A DNA stretch of 64,000 nucleotides from Ndongobacter massiliensis (lineage in GTDB: Bacteria > Bacillota > Clostridia > Tissierellales > Peptoniphilaceae), in contig NZ_LT635480.1 of NCBI RefSeq assembly GCF_900120375.1, positions 744,001-808,000 on the forward strand, written 5' to 3'. The position numbers and the translations under genes are program-made. Below, one piece after another: positions 51,198 through 61,341 of this stretch (the first letter of the stretch is position 1; each line of letters opens with the position of its first letter). The notes beneath the pieces are model-generated. The model had not been told where the DNA came from. It worked only from the letters and a program-made list of their open reading frames with translations, and did not search any database.

Positions 51198-51871
51198 CGA
51201 TATCCCACTCCCCAGACCGTCTCCAGATATTCGGGCTTTGAAGGATTTTCCTCAATTTTTGAGCGGATGCGACGAATATTGACATCGACGATTTTCGTTT
51301 CGCCGTGGAATTCCTCTCCCCATGCCAATCGCATAATCTCCTCGCGCGTATACGCCCGTCCCGGATTTTCGATAAAAATTCGAACAATGGCAAGTTCAGT
51401 CGGCGTGAGGTCGATTTCTTTGCCATTTTTGAAGAAAGTGCGTGAATACAAATCCAGACGATACGGCCCGTCTGTTACGCCTTCCGCTTCCGATTCCCCG
51501 TCGAGCAGCGCAAGCCGGCGCGCCAGCGACTTGACGCGCAACACCAGTTCCTTCGGATTAAAGGGCTTGATCATATAATCATCCGTTCCCTTTTCCAATC
51601 CCAAAATCCGGTCCACTTCCTGCGACTTTGCCGTCAACATAATAATGCCGATTTTCGGCATCTTTGTACGCAATTGCTCGCAAACTTCATACCCGCTGAT
51701 GCCTGGAAGCATCAGATCCAAAACGACAATATCCGGTTTTTCCAAAAGCGCCACGGCGACGCCGCGCTCGCCTGTCTCAGCCTCCAAGACCTGAAATCCC
51801 GCCATTTCTAAATTTATCTTCGTAAACTTGCGAATGGACTCTTCATCTTCCACAAGTAAAATGCGTATCAC
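51179..51871 (-). CDS. OmpR/PhoB family response regulator
   Basis: The 230-residue regulator has a receiver domain with the acidic pocket (VEDEE), phospho-acceptor Asp52 (VVLDLMLPG), Lys in YMIKPF, and a C-terminal winged helix (IDLTPTELAIVRIFIENPGR, VDVNIRRIRSKIEE, ETVWGVGYRWK). The start is GTG 51871 (GGGAG upstream), overlapping the pseudouridine synthase stop by 4 nt. Cognate kinase follows immediately. It is WalR-like in fold but I do not assign it. Confidence 0.94.
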   Translation of the reverse strand: MIRILLVEDEESIRKFTKINLEMAGFQVLEAETGERGVAVALLEKPDIVVLDLMLPGISGYEVCEQLRTKMPKIGIIMLTAKSQEVDRILGLEKGTDDYMIKPFNPKELVLRVKSLARRLALLDGESEAEGVTDGPYRLDLYSRTFFKNGKEIDLTPTELAIVRIFIENPGRAYTREEIMRLAWGEEFHGETKIVDVNIRRIRSKIEENPSKPEYLETVWGVGYRWKRNA

Positions 51872-52833
51872 ACTCTGCTCCCTTCTCCACGTTTTTGATA
51901 CTGTCCGGTAAACATACCCGCTCTTTCCATAAAAGCATCCAAGCGCCTAGAAACAATATCCAGCGGTCCATTCAACACCCCCGGAATCGGCTCGAAACAC
52001 AGGCGATGCGCAATCAACATCTGTGATGTAATGCCCTGTGCGGGAAAAGTCGGTCCGCCGTACCGCGCATCGCCCACCAGCGGATGTCCCACATGCGCCA
52101 AATGCACCCGAATTTGATGGAAACGCCCGGTCGTCAGTTCCAATTCGACCAGTGAATAGCGTCCGTCGGTGACCAGCGGAGTCACGTGCGTTTGTGCCTC
52201 TTTTCCGTCCGGACCCACCCGTGTAACCGCTTCCTTACGTTCCAACGGCGCAGCGATTGAAAACGCCTCGTGTACCGCCCCCACACAAAGGGCCCGGTAG
52301 TACTTGGCAATCGAATGCGAACGCATCTTTTGATTTAAGGAGACAAGCGCATCGTGCGTTTTCGCGGCGATCAGTAAACCCTCCGTCTGATAATCCAGCC
52401 GATTCACCAGCGCAGGACGAAAACTCGGTTCGTTGCGCGGCACATAGATCCCGCGCGCCATTAAATCAGCGGTAAAAGCGTCCACCACGTTGTGCCCATA
52501 ATCCTTTTTTGAAGCGGCATGCGATAACAGTGCCTTGGGTTTGTCAATGATGCAAAACGACTCGTTTTCAAAGAGATACGAAAGCTTCACCGCACTTTTT
52601 CCCGAGGACGGGACTTCCTCCAGCGGCTTCAGCACTTCTTCATAGAGATAAAACTGTAACTCATCCCCGACGAGCAATACATCTTGTGCCTGCGCCTTCT
52701 GCCGATTGCGCTTGATGCGTTTTTCGCGTATCCATTTTTGCAGCAGTGATTTTGATGCCCGCGGCAAATACTTTGCCAAAAACCGATCCAATCGCTGATT
52801 CGCATCATTTTTTCCAATGGAAACCGTGCGCAT
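51868..52833 (-). CDS. RluA family pseudouridine synthase (RluC/RluD-like)
   Basis: The enzyme isomerises uridines in large-subunit rRNA. The 321-residue protein has an N-terminal S4 domain (RLDRFLAKYLPRASKSLLQKWI) and the catalytic domain with the aspartate in LVNRLDYQTEGLLIAAK; the usual first residue of the HRLD motif is Asn here. The C-terminal TGRFHQIRVHLAHVGHPLVGD is typical. A good GGAGG lies upstream of ATG 52833. It leads the operon with a two-component system, probably only by position. Confidence 0.92.
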   Translation of the reverse strand: MRTVSIGKNDANQRLDRFLAKYLPRASKSLLQKWIREKRIKRNRQKAQAQDVLLVGDELQFYLYEEVLKPLEEVPSSGKSAVKLSYLFENESFCIIDKPKALLSHAASKKDYGHNVVDAFTADLMARGIYVPRNEPSFRPALVNRLDYQTEGLLIAAKTHDALVSLNQKMRSHSIAKYYRALCVGAVHEAFSIAAPLERKEAVTRVGPDGKEAQTHVTPLVTDGRYSLVELELTTGRFHQIRVHLAHVGHPLVGDARYGGPTFPAQGITSQMLIAHRLCFEPIPGVLNGPLDIVSRRLDAFMERAGMFTGQYQKRGEGSRV

Positions 52834-52842
52834 CCCGCCTCC

Positions 52843-52872
52843 TTGTTCCCTACATATCTCCTATGGTACACT
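52843..52872 (+). promoter_or_regulatory. Promoter for the MltG-like gene
   Basis: TTGTTC (52843-52848) and TACACT (52867-52872), 18 nt apart, with TGG before the -10 (extended type). The region is shared with the divergent pseudouridine synthase gene. Confidence 0.5.
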
Positions 52873-52890
52873 ATCACCGGGAGGAAACCT

Positions 52891-53406
52891 ATGAAGATTA
52901 TATCACGTATCCGCGACTTCCTTTACGTCATCGTCGATTATGCGTTTGTTTTGGTGGTTGGCGCCGGATTGGCCGCCATCTGTTGGTTTAGTTACAAAAA
53001 TTTAATCGGATATGCCGAACACAGTGTCCCGCAGGACACCTTTGAAGCGGTGTCCGAAGAGTCGAATCAAGCGGCGCTGACCGTGAAAGTGACGATCCCG
53101 GAAGCGACCACGCCGGAGCAACTGTCGACGCTTTTGCAAGAATACGGCGTTCTTTCGGAGGCGCGCGCAGCGGATTTTACAGATTATCTGAAGGAACACT
53201 TTTCTGCAGAAACCATCCCTTCCGGAGACTATTACTTTCGCGCGGACGAGGATTTTTCTGAAATTCTGAATGCCTTGAACAATGCCTCGGCGCCGTCCAC
53301 TTCGACAGAACAAAGTACGACTGCGAGCGATCGGCCGCAAAGCGACGCTGCCTCTTCGGCGGCTGAGGAATCGGTTCCGGAAAACAGCACTTCTGCAGCC
53401 AATTGA
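52891..53406 (+). CDS. Short MltG/YceG-like membrane protein without catalytic domain
   Basis: The 171-residue protein has one membrane helix (about residues 13-35, VDYAFVLVVGAGLAAICWFSY) and an extracytoplasmic segment like the LysM-like part of MltG: VTIPEATTPEQLSTLLQEYGVLSE followed by IPSGDYYFRADEDFSEILNAL. The lytic transglycosylase catalytic domain with its glutamate is absent; a Ser/Thr/Ala-rich tail takes its place. GGGAGGAAACCT precedes ATG 52891. It could bind peptidoglycan or regulate wall synthesis; this is inference. Confidence 0.75.
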   Translation: MKIISRIRDFLYVIVDYAFVLVVGAGLAAICWFSYKNLIGYAEHSVPQDTFEAVSEESNQAALTVKVTIPEATTPEQLSTLLQEYGVLSEARAADFTDYLKEHFSAETIPSGDYYFRADEDFSEILNALNNASAPSTSTEQSTTASDRPQSDAASSAAEESVPENSTSAAN

Positions 53407-53429
53407 GTCGAAAAACTGCCCGCATAGTG

Positions 53430-53472
53430 AAGAGCCCCCAAAGTTCATCGTGAACTTTTGAGGGCTCTTTGT
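53430..53472 (+). terminator. Terminator after the MltG-like gene
   Basis: AAGAGCCC and AAAGTTCA pair with TGAACTTT and GGGCTCTT around TCG, with a small internal loop, followed by T residues; it can also work for the minus strand genes that converge here. Confidence 0.85.
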
Positions 53473-53488
53473 TCGCTCCAGAAGAGTT

Positions 53489-53914
53489 TTATTCTTCCGT
53501 ACTCAACTCCACAATCTTGACCTCGCCACAGGGCGGAATGGATCCCGCTTCCCCATTGTAGCCGATGAGTAACTCCACATTGTTACTTTCGCAGAGACTT
53601 GTAAAACGTTCACTGAAATCTGAAATAAGGGTGTTCATATCGAGCAATTCATAAATCCCATCGACGTAAATTTTTTCGATGTCAAAATCCCTCGAAATAA
53701 TTCCGGCAAAAAATCCGTACAGCTGATCCGCATTTTCGATGCCGAAATCCGAGGCATTGATTAGACGGACGCCGTGATCCAGAGAAAAAATATGCGAGTC
53801 GTCGCTGTCAATGAATACAATATTGCCGTTTCCCATCTTCTTGTCGCGATTTGCCTGTTCAATCAACCAACGCGTTTTCCCGCTGCCGGAAGGCCCTACA
53901 ACAAATGTCAGCAT
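53489..53914 (-). CDS. Small P-loop ATPase-like protein
   Basis: The 141-residue protein begins LTFVVGPSGSGKTRWLIEQA, a clear Walker A. A hydrophobic strand ending in acidic residues (IEKIYVDGIYELL) may be Walker B, and LLIGYNGE may be a sensor strand. Similar small ATPases of unknown function occur in related Bacillota; I cannot assign a role. AAAGGGGGAATCGA precedes ATG 53914. It follows the DUF1292 gene by 12 nt. Confidence 0.75.
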   Translation of the reverse strand: MLTFVVGPSGSGKTRWLIEQANRDKKMGNGNIVFIDSDDSHIFSLDHGVRLINASDFGIENADQLYGFFAGIISRDFDIEKIYVDGIYELLDMNTLISDFSERFTSLCESNNVELLIGYNGEAGSIPPCGEVKIVELSTEE

Positions 53915-53926
53915 TCGATTCCCCCT

Positions 53927-54358
53927 TTATTTTTCGTCCGATTCGCTTTCTTCGCCATCCTCGAGGTCGTCTTCCACGGCCTCATCCCATTCTTCGTCGT
54001 CCCCATACGCCTCCATACGCAGGTTGAACTCCTCGGAAACTTTCTGAAATTCGTCGTCGCTGTCGATGGACGTCAACTGAATTTCATCTTGGGTAACATC
54101 CCCCTCCAAACGATAGAGAAGAATGTTCGGCTCTTCCTCCATTGCCTCCAACGCAATGTAATCGACTTCTCCAACCGGAAAAACATCGACCACGCGACAT
54201 TCCAGTTCCGTGTCGTCATCCAGCGTAAGGACGAGAATTTCGTCCTCGTCGTCAAGATCCTCCCATTCTTCTTCGTGAGAAGCATCCTGATGTGCACACG
54301 ACTCGTGTTCCCCGCAACCGCAGTGTTCTCCGTGCCGATGTTTATGTTCGTTATTCAT
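53927..54358 (-). CDS. DUF1292 (YrzB-like) protein with His/Cys-rich N-terminus
   Basis: The 143-residue acidic protein has a DUF1292 core (ILVLTLDDDTELECRVVDVFPVGEVDYIALE, ILLYRL, DEFQKVSEEF). Before it lies an unusual stretch of about 28 residues with eight His and three Cys, a probable metal-binding or tag-like segment. The acidic C-terminal tail is also long. Function unknown. CAAGGAGGGCCT precedes ATG 54358. It lies with the P-loop gene and 52 nt after pepD. Confidence 0.82.
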   Translation of the reverse strand: MNNEHKHRHGEHCGCGEHESCAHQDASHEEEWEDLDDEDEILVLTLDDDTELECRVVDVFPVGEVDYIALEAMEEEPNILLYRLEGDVTQDEIQLTSIDSDDEFQKVSEEFNLRMEAYGDDEEWDEAVEDDLEDGEESESDEK

Positions 54359-54410
54359 ATAGGCCCTCCTTGTGGCTTTGTTATTTCCTTTTTACCCTGC
54401 AAAAGAATAT

Positions 54411-55883
54411 TCAATCCCTTTTTGACTCATCCACGTACTCTTTTGCGATGGAAGTCACAATCGCTTTCAACAACTCATACGTCCGCTCGGTAGACCCGAT
54501 GGACAAGCGCTCCCTGGTCGTGTGCGCCCCCTTAATATCCGGTCCGAACGAGATCATGTCAAGATGCGGATGCGTCTGCGCAAAAAGCGCGCATTCCAGC
54601 CCCGCATGGATGATCAACACTTCCGCTTCCTTGCCGAACATTTCCCGGTATTGTGCTAAAAAGCGTTCGCGCAGCGGAGAATCGGCGCGATATTCCCACG
54701 CGGGATACCCGTCGCGGAAATGACACGCGGCGCCGAACAGCTGTGCCAAGGCGCGTACTTTGTCCTGCAACTCCGCGCGACGTGCTTCCGTTGCACTACG
54801 CACCGAAAGGATCATCGTCATATCCGTTTCATCAGTATGCGCCGATGCCAAATTATCTGACGATTCGACAACGGAACGGTCCGCCATCATGGTGTTCACG
54901 CCATGCGGCAGCAGCTGCAAAAGATTCAAAAGCGCCGTTTTTGTCTCGTCTGTCAGAGGTGCTTGTGCCGTCTGGATCTCCTTCCAGGCAAAGCGAATGT
55001 CCGGCTCGAATTTTAGGATTGCCTCCACCTGCGCAGCGCGCAGCGTCTCCAGTTCGTGCAACAGAGCCGGGACCTGTTCTTTCGGTACAGACACAATCGC
55101 CTCCGCCTCGTTGGGAATGGCATTGTGCTTTTCACCTGCATGGAAGGCGTGCAGATCAAACGAAATCGCGGCATCCAATTTCAGTAAAAACTCGGTCAAC
55201 ACCTTGATGGCGCTGTGGCTGACTTTCAGAATTTCCATGCCAGAGTGTCCACCCCGCATGCCGTCGACGCGGATGGAAAAGACGTCGGAAGGCGTCGGTG
55301 CTTTGCGCTGCAAGGGCAGCGACAGCACGCCCGTCGAACCGCCTGCACAGGAGACAGTGACAAAACCTTCTTCCTCGGAATCAATATTTAACAGATACGA
55401 GCCCGTCAAAAAATCCGGCGCAAGACCGATCGCCCCGTCCATGCCTGTTTCTTCCGCCGTCGTCACGAGAACTTCCAGCGGTGGATGCACAAAATCTTCG
55501 TCCAACAGTGCAAGTCCCATCGCTACCCCGATCCCGTCGTCCGCGCCGAGGGTGGTATCTTTGGCGTGCAGCCAATCGCCGTCGATCTCCATCGCAATCG
55601 GATCCTTGGAAAAATCATGGGTGCTCTCCGGGGTTTTCTGGCACACCATATCCATATGACCCTGAATCGTCACGGTCGGTGCGTTTTCATAGCCGGGACT
55701 GGCGGGTTTTCGCAGAACGACATTGCCTGCGCTGTCCCGTTTCGTTTCCAACCCCATTTTTCTGCCATGCGCCTCCAAGGCTCTTCCGATCGCCTCTTCC
55801 TCGCCGGAACCGCGCGGCACTTGATTGATCTTATAGAAATACTCGAAAACCTTGTGCGGTTTCAGTGCTTCATACGTGCCCAT
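54411..55883 (-). CDS. pepD: Aminoacyl-histidine dipeptidase PepD (M20 family)
   Basis: PepD hydrolyses Xaa-His dipeptides such as carnosine. The 490-residue protein has the metal-ligand segments TIQGHMDMVC, TLGADDGIGVAMGL, TTAEETGMDGA and a C-terminal IHAGLECALFAQ, plus the lid domain insert. ATG 55883 shares one base with the stop of the upstream gene and has GGAGGCGGATTG in front; an in-frame TTG immediately upstream is less likely. Part of the yitT-cvfB-SurA_N-pepD run. Confidence 0.93.
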   Translation of the reverse strand: MGTYEALKPHKVFEYFYKINQVPRGSGEEEAIGRALEAHGRKMGLETKRDSAGNVVLRKPASPGYENAPTVTIQGHMDMVCQKTPESTHDFSKDPIAMEIDGDWLHAKDTTLGADDGIGVAMGLALLDEDFVHPPLEVLVTTAEETGMDGAIGLAPDFLTGSYLLNIDSEEEGFVTVSCAGGSTGVLSLPLQRKAPTPSDVFSIRVDGMRGGHSGMEILKVSHSAIKVLTEFLLKLDAAISFDLHAFHAGEKHNAIPNEAEAIVSVPKEQVPALLHELETLRAAQVEAILKFEPDIRFAWKEIQTAQAPLTDETKTALLNLLQLLPHGVNTMMADRSVVESSDNLASAHTDETDMTMILSVRSATEARRAELQDKVRALAQLFGAACHFRDGYPAWEYRADSPLRERFLAQYREMFGKEAEVLIIHAGLECALFAQTHPHLDMISFGPDIKGAHTTRERLSIGSTERTYELLKAIVTSIAKEYVDESKRD

Positions 55884-56434
55884 CAATCCGCCTCCTTTTC
55901 TTTCCCTTCTCCCGATTTGTCCATGGGGGAAGTATAATACTTTTTCACCTCGTAGCGTTTCTGTAATGCGCGTATCCGCTCCACATAGGTCTCCTGCTGG
56001 CGAAGTAGCCGCACTTCCTGCTGCAACTGCGCATGCATCGTCGCATAGTCCGGTTTTTTGTGCGATTTCGGATCCTGTGGAATTTTTTCATATTGCTCGC
56101 GCAACTCCGCTTCCGTGACTTCCACACTGTCCAACAACTTGCGCAATGTGTACTGCTGCAGCATATTGCGTTTGGCTGCGGCCAGTGCATTCTGAAATTC
56201 CGCATCTTCATCCAGTTTTTGTTCTTTTCCGTCAAAATACAAAAGCTGTTGATGCACCAGCTCGTCACGCAGGCGATTGCGTGCTTCCTCCTCGTCGAAG
56301 GCGCGTCCCGCCTCGCCCATCAGTTGCTGCAGGGTATCGACATCTTTTTCGAGGATTTTTACGCCGTTGACTTCGGCGATGACCGCACCGGCTGCTATTT
56401 TTTTATGTTCTTTTTCGACTGCGTTTTCTGCCAT
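55883..56434 (-). CDS. SurA N-terminal-like helical protein without PPIase domain
   Basis: The 183-residue protein has the pattern of the chaperone (SurA_N/PrsA-like) domain: VIAEVNGVKILEKDVDTLQQLM, EEEARNRLRDELVHQQLLY, AELREQYEKIPQ and a conserved QLQQEVRLLRQQ helix. There is no signal peptide or lipobox and no parvulin PPIase domain, so it would be cytoplasmic. It may act as a holding chaperone. AAGGGGGAATTCG precedes ATG 56434, which lies 40 nt inside cvfB. Confidence 0.75.
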   Translation of the reverse strand: MAENAVEKEHKKIAAGAVIAEVNGVKILEKDVDTLQQLMGEAGRAFDEEEARNRLRDELVHQQLLYFDGKEQKLDEDAEFQNALAAAKRNMLQQYTLRKLLDSVEVTEAELREQYEKIPQDPKSHKKPDYATMHAQLQQEVRLLRQQETYVERIRALQKRYEVKKYYTSPMDKSGEGKEKEAD

Positions 56435-57285
56435 CGAATTCCCCCTTCTTCCAATCGAATTTGTCGCTCTTTCAACAGTCTGCCCACTGCGCGCTTAAAC
56501 TGCGCTTTACTCATGCCGAATAAGCGTCGAATTTCTACCGGGGAAGAATGATCATTCACCCGCAAAAAGCCACCATTGGCACGCAGCATTTGCGCAATGC
56601 TCCGCGCATCTGCGCGCAAGGTCTCGTGGGCGCGGCTGTGCATACTCAAATCAATTTTTCCGTCCGGCTTGATTCCCTGCACCCGCGCGGTGATTTCCTG
56701 TCCGGGGCGCAGCGCGCCTACCTGCTGACTCGGCGCAATACGTCCATTGTATTTTCCGTCGACCAGAACAAAGGTACCGACTTCCGGCGTATAGGCATAC
56801 ACGACGCCCGGCACGCGATCATTTTCCTGCAGATGGTGCGGCCTTCGAAACGCTTGGTTCGTACGCATGGTCGCCGCAATGCGACCGGATCGATCAATGA
56901 AAGCGAGCACCAACACCACATCGCCGCGTTTTATGCGCCTTGTTTGTTCATCATAAGGCAAAAAAAGGTCTTTTTCGAGTCCCCAGTGGAGAAATGCCCC
57001 CACTTTTGTGACATCCGCCACCGAAAGAACGCCCATCTCTCCCACTTCGATCAAAGGGCGACGCGTCGTCGCCACCAGACGGTCCTCACTGTCTCGCAAA
57101 ACAAAAACGTCCAATTCGCCGCCCACCGTCATCGATTCGGTCACATAGCGATTGGGCAATAATACCGATTTTTCTGCGACGTCCTGCCCATCGGCAGCCT
57201 CCCGTTTTCCCGGCAAATCGCTTAAAAACAGACCGAATGCACTCTTTCGTTGAACCATCAGTTTTTGTGTTTTTCCCAGTTTCAT
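56395..57285 (-). CDS. cvfB: S1 RNA-binding protein CvfB (YitL)
   Basis: CvfB proteins carry three S1-like domains and a C-terminal winged helix. Visible features in the 296 residues are GVLSVADVTKVGAFLHWGLEKDLFLP, a basic middle S1 domain, GVVYAYTPEVGTFVLVDGKYNGRI, QEITARVQGIKPDGKIDLSMH and the winged helix EIRRLFGMSKAQFKRAVGRLLK. In staphylococci it affects virulence gene expression; here the role is unknown. It overlaps the yitT stop by 4 nt. Confidence 0.9.
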   Translation of the reverse strand: MKLGKTQKLMVQRKSAFGLFLSDLPGKREAADGQDVAEKSVLLPNRYVTESMTVGGELDVFVLRDSEDRLVATTRRPLIEVGEMGVLSVADVTKVGAFLHWGLEKDLFLPYDEQTRRIKRGDVVLVLAFIDRSGRIAATMRTNQAFRRPHHLQENDRVPGVVYAYTPEVGTFVLVDGKYNGRIAPSQQVGALRPGQEITARVQGIKPDGKIDLSMHSRAHETLRADARSIAQMLRANGGFLRVNDHSSPVEIRRLFGMSKAQFKRAVGRLLKERQIRLEEGGIRWQKTQSKKNIKK

Positions 57286-58154
57286 AATTCCCCCTGTCCC
57301 GGCAGTGATCGCTCAAACGTAAAGCCCTCTCCAAATACTTCATTCACATAGCCGATATAGACAAAGGCATCCGGATCCACCTTGTGAATAAACTCTTTAA
57401 TGCGAATATATTCCGCGCGATGGACGATGCTGATAATGACCTGGTGCCAATCCCCGGAATACGCGCCGCGCGCATCATATACCGTCGCACCGCGATTCAT
57501 CTCGCGGTTGATGAATTGGCTGATTTCCTCCACATTCTTTGAAATGATGGTCATGATGATGCGCCGATTGGACCCGGCAATCGCACGGTCGAGAATCACA
57601 CTCTGTAAATAAATTCCGACGGCGGCATAGAGCGACTTCTCCAAAGAGATGCACACAGCGCTGAGCGCCACTACAACGAAATCCGCCAACAGCAAGCCCT
57701 TTGCCAAATCCAGATGAAAATACGTATGGAGGATTTTCCCAAGAATATCCGTGCCGCCCGTCGAAGCATTTTGTTGGAAAACAAGAGCCAAGCCATAGCC
57801 CATAAGCGCACAGCCCAAAATCAAACTGATTACGACATCCTGGGTCAGTGCCTGCGTGCCCGTACTCAGTTTTTCCAGCACGGCGACAAAAATGGAATAG
57901 AGCAGCGATCCGTACAGCGTCAAAATGCCAAACTGGCGTCCCAGAAGAAAAAGCCCCAAAATAAAAAGAACGGCATTCCCCACAAACATCAGCAGACCCA
58001 CCGGTAAAAAGGGGAAAACATAGTTTACGACAACGGCCAATCCGGTCACGCCGCCGGCAGCAAGGGCGTGCGGTACCAGAAAAAAGTGGGTTCCCAATGC
58101 CATCAGGGACACCCCCACCGTAATCAGTACCAATTGTCGCGCCATTGTTTTCAT
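57282..58154 (-). CDS. YitT family membrane protein (DUF161/DUF2179)
   Basis: The 290-residue protein has five to six hydrophobic helices in the first 190 residues (VSLMALGTHFFLVPHALAAGGVTG, FVGNAVLFILGLFLL, LILGCALMGYGLALVFQ, NASTGGTDILGKI) and a soluble C-terminal DUF2179 domain (IIMTIISKNVEEISQFI, GATVYDARGAYSG). Function of the family is not established. I choose ATG 58154 with GGGAGG 9 nt upstream rather than the longer frame. Leads the operon to pepD from promoter 58174-58202. Confidence 0.9.
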   Translation of the reverse strand: MKTMARQLVLITVGVSLMALGTHFFLVPHALAAGGVTGLAVVVNYVFPFLPVGLLMFVGNAVLFILGLFLLGRQFGILTLYGSLLYSIFVAVLEKLSTGTQALTQDVVISLILGCALMGYGLALVFQQNASTGGTDILGKILHTYFHLDLAKGLLLADFVVVALSAVCISLEKSLYAAVGIYLQSVILDRAIAGSNRRIIMTIISKNVEEISQFINREMNRGATVYDARGAYSGDWHQVIISIVHRAEYIRIKEFIHKVDPDAFVYIGYVNEVFGEGFTFERSLPGQGEL

Positions 58155-58173
58155 ATTCCGCATCCTCCCTTTC

Positions 58174-58202
58174 ATTATGCAAGAAAAAGCTTCGTCTGTA
58201 AA
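58174..58202 (-). promoter_or_regulatory. Promoter for yitT-cvfB-SurA_N-pepD
   Basis: TTTACA (58197-58202) and CATAAT (58174-58179) on the minus strand with a 17-nt spacer. Confidence 0.6.
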
Positions 58203-58220
58203 CTACAAACACATTTACAG
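58196..58220. repeat. Inverted repeat over the -35 of the yitT promoter
   Basis: CTGTAAA and TTTACAG form a perfect 7-bp inverted repeat with an 11-nt spacer; one arm contains the -35. It may be an operator, or a weak terminator hairpin for the gene ending at 58229. Confidence 0.4.
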
Positions 58221-58228
58221 AAAACGGC

Positions 58229-59219
58229 TCAATGCTTTTCCGCCCAATCCGGGACAACCGAAGAAAAATCATGAAAGCTGTCGACAATCTCTTCAAAGCG
58301 GCGCGTCGCATGAGCCATATCCTGATACTGCACCGCCCCTTCTGCTACGTCAACAAGGCGTTTGAGTGTCGTGACCGCCGTGTAAAAGCTGAGCAGGCGA
58401 TACGTGCTGCGCGCGGTGTTTCCCCCGCTGTATCCTTCCAGAAATGCGCGGCAAAAAGTGGGCGAAAATTCCGCCACATCGTTCAAAAAGACCAAGTCAT
58501 ACGCCCCGTCGCCCCGCCGCACCCGGCTCCAATCGTCCAGTGCAAAGCCGCCCCGCACACCGTGCAGACGATCAATGGTCACGCTGCCAATGACCGACTT
58601 CTCCGGCAACGCATGCATCCAGTGGCGCGCTTCGGAGATAAAATCGATGAGCACATACTCGCGCCGGGTTTTGTTCCCGACCCGCCCGTGGCGATACAAC
58701 AGATAATCGATGTCCGTCTGAAAATCTGCGCTCCAACCATTGGAAAGAGAATCCTCCGTTTGAACCTCCGCTTGTTCCTGGAACGCATGAACGGCTTTTC
58801 CCAGGGCATATCCGCTCTTTCGATGTTGCGCCATGTCCGTCTGCGGAAGCCAACAGCGCAGCGGATTCTTTCCGCCCTCCCGTTGTAAAATCCAGCTGAA
58901 CCGCCGATTTCCGTTTTGCAAATGCGTCACTTCCACAGTCCCGTAATAGCGATCGGGCAGCAAGAAAAAGCCCATAGCTTCCGCCCGCTTTTCCCACTGC
59001 TCGGCGTGTAAAAAGAGGTCCGCCTGTTCGGGCGGAGCAAAGGCAATCGACCACAAGCGTTGCTGTGCATCCTCAAAAAGCCAACGATCGCCGCGTTTTT
59101 GAACGCGATGCGGCAAACAAAGACCCGCGGGAAGCGCAAGATGCGGCAACCAAGAGGCTTCCTGCTCCTCGCGCTTCCTTCTTTCCGTTTTTATCGTCGA
59201 TTCCACCTGCAAATGCGTT

Positions 59220-59233
<14 letters not shown>
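58229..59233 (-). CDS. Degenerate aminoglycoside-phosphotransferase-like (CotS-like) protein
   Basis: The roughly 334-residue protein resembles the APH/choline kinase fold in its C-terminal half: a DDWSRVRRGDGAYDLVFL segment matches the Mg-binding aspartate region and is followed by FLEGYSGG. The preceding catalytic loop, normally HGDxxxxN, reads VTIDRLHGVRGG, so the catalytic aspartate and asparagine are not conserved. The start at ATG 59233 is uncertain (weak ribosome site) and overlaps ptsI by 14 nt; a longer frame goes deeper into ptsI. Probably not an active kinase; it may bind a ligand. Its coupling to ptsI is notable. Confidence 0.65.
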
Positions 59234-60938
<1,705 letters not shown>

Positions 60939-60955
60939 GCTCCCTCCTTTGTCGT

Positions 60956-60985
60956 AACAAAAGGGGATGCCAAGCACCCCCTTTG
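60956..60985 (-). terminator. Terminator-like hairpin between ptsH and ptsI
   Basis: AAAGGGG and TGC pair with GCA and CCCCTTTT (one G-T pair) around a TTG loop on the minus strand, followed by T residues. It probably acts as a partial terminator that makes more HPr than Enzyme I. Confidence 0.65.
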
Positions 60986-60997
60986 CCCTGTTTCTTC

Positions 60998-61258
60998 TTA
61001 CTCGGTCAGACCCTCGATAAATTCAACCACTTTGTTGAGGTTTTCTTCTTCGTTGTCCCCGTTCACACGCACTGTAATCTCGGTTCCCTTGGAAATTCCC
61101 AGACTCATCACATTGAAAATGCTCTTTGCATTGGCTACCTTTCCCTCCTTGACCAACTCGACGTCGCCCGGGATGTTCTTCACAAACTGCACCAACGCTG
61201 CGGCAGGGCGCGCATGCAACCCCGTCTCATTGACAATTGTAACTTGTTTTTCAACCAT
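60998..61258 (-). CDS. ptsH: Phosphocarrier protein HPr
   Basis: HPr relays phosphate from Enzyme I to sugar transporters. The 86-residue protein has the active-site His15 in NETGLHARPAA and the regulatory Ser46 in NAKSIFNVMSLG, the site used by HPr kinase in Bacillota catabolite repression. AAAGGAGGATGGC precedes ATG 61258. It lies 83 nt after the CcpA-like gene; that gap holds a small CCGC/GCGG hairpin and no obvious promoter. Confidence 0.97.
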   Translation of the reverse strand: MVEKQVTIVNETGLHARPAAALVQFVKNIPGDVELVKEGKVANAKSIFNVMSLGISKGTEITVRVNGDNEEENLNKVVEFIEGLTE

Positions 61259-61341
61259 GCCATCCTCCTTTTGTCGCCGCTTCCGCGGTTTTTCTTTTTC
61301 TCTTGGGAAACTGCCTCTTCGCTGCGGTACGCCCGAACGAC

